DNA of 64,000 bases from assembly GCA_958295665.1 (NCBI GenBank), contig OY282558.1:114690838-114754837 (forward strand), in the 5' to 3' direction. Position 1 is the first letter of the stretch. Every line of letters begins with the position of its first letter. This document shows, one piece after another, positions 63,301-64,000 of this stretch. The DNA comes from Tipula vernalis. Taxonomy: Eukaryota; Arthropoda; Insecta; Diptera; Tipulidae. The position numbers and the translations under genes were made by a program. The notes under the pieces are model-generated. The model did not search any database. It was not told the DNA's origin and saw only the letters and a program-made list of their open reading frames with translations.

Positions 63301-64000
63301 ATTTAAATCCTAAATTTTTTATTTTGCTCAGACGCTAATTTTAGACGATTTATTTTTGATTTCATATTTTTTGCAAAACATTTTCAACTTTGATATTTTG
63401 AACTTTTTTTAAGTAAAATTGTTTCTCTTTTGACTTTACTGAGATACTTTTAGTAATTTATATAATATTTATAGACCGCGGTTGCTTGACTAGCTTCTAT
63501 AGGACTAGCTCAACGTCATGTGATAATATACCAATACGTAAATCAAAAATTTCAATAAATTAAGAATCCTTTACCTTATTTCTGGATAAGTAGTGACTTC
63601 GTTTTAATGTTCTCGTTTTGGCGATAAATCAACATAATATGAGATCACATTTTATTATCACAATAACTATTATTGATGATTATTACACTAGACTTTAAAA
63701 CGTTTAAGACTTAAAAAATTATCGAACCGGAATTACTGCACCGACCATGGTCAGTTATTGACTAATGAAAATTATTTATTACAATTACTGTTGGATTATT
63801 AAATTTATTTGGTTTTATATTGATAAGTATGGAGCAACGACCTTGTCGTCGTAATGGTACATTTGCAAGTTAATGCTATTGTTTAAATGTTGTCGTCGTT
63901 CATCTGTGTAGATAGCTGTGTGGTGGAGTATGTTGTTCTGTTCTCTTATATTACCGTTATCATAACACAAATGTACATTGACTTGTATCTGTGTTTCAAT
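60335..64000. other. AT-rich noncoding region to the window end
   Basis: About 3.7 kb with no recognisable exon, RNA gene or transposon. The only longish frame (60757-60972, minus) is AT-driven and shows no motif. GTAAATGATGTAAATGATGTAAATG is a short tandem repeat at about 60655-60680. Confidence 0.5.

Overview
The window looks like AT-rich, transposon-dense DNA from an insect nucleus, most likely a fly (Diptera). This rests on the low GC content, intron-like gaps of about 60-120 nt with GT..AG borders, and the mix of repeats: Tc1/mariner, jockey-type and CR1/L2-type LINEs, piggyBac, hAT-like, EnSpm/CACTA-like and a gypsy-type LTR. No complete host gene is visible and no species can be assigned. 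The best host-gene signal is one small coding exon on the minus strand (28370-28477), ending in a clean splice donor. Two weaker candidates lie at 6590-6747 (minus) and 17419-17655 (minus).

Left part (1-16 kb). A TCGCGTTTT minisatellite opens the window. A Tc1/Tc3-like transposon (1251-2924) follows, with long IR/DR-type inverted repeats and a transposase broken by one frameshift; it sits between direct repeats. A 197-bp tandem duplication (about 3270-3640) comes next. From 12.3 to 15.7 kb a hAT-like element (TIR TAGGGCTTG, 8-bp ATTTAAAT target duplication) contains two further elements: a large palindrome (12489-12909) and a TIR element filled with a ~147-bp satellite (13038-14563, candidate 10-bp target duplication).

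Middle (16-31 kb). There is a degenerate CAACTC-type low-complexity tract, a tRNA-derived SINE, a fossil LINE and a 5'-truncated jockey-like LINE (19804-22757) with full-length ORF2, poly(A) and a perfect 15-bp target duplication. After these comes a second, diverged satellite-TIR element (about 23.0-26.7 kb), interrupted by a CACTG-ended element (24355-26156) that carries a candidate spliced small membrane-protein gene. The host exon at 28.4 kb and a (TA)51 tract follow.

Right part (31-64 kb). Here are LINE fossils, a foldback-like cluster of ATTATTCACT repeats in opposite orientations (33.3-37.2 kb) around a mariner-like fossil, and a minus-strand jockey fossil (37.6-43.8 kb) split by an EnSpm/CACTA-like element (38842-42610). 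Removing that element and one TG repeat restores the LINE reading frame. Further right are a CR1/L2-like LINE (about 47.0-50.86 kb), a solo LTR (51310-51805) whose 4-bp target duplication reappears only when an adjacent TIR element (51808-53206) is removed, two different piggyBac fossils (53.7-54.95 and 59.0-59.8 kb), two palindromic elements and a hAT-like MITE (56980-57731). The rest is AT-rich noncoding sequence. The genes here do not form a pathway; the main content is a layered record of transposon insertions that can be ordered in time.
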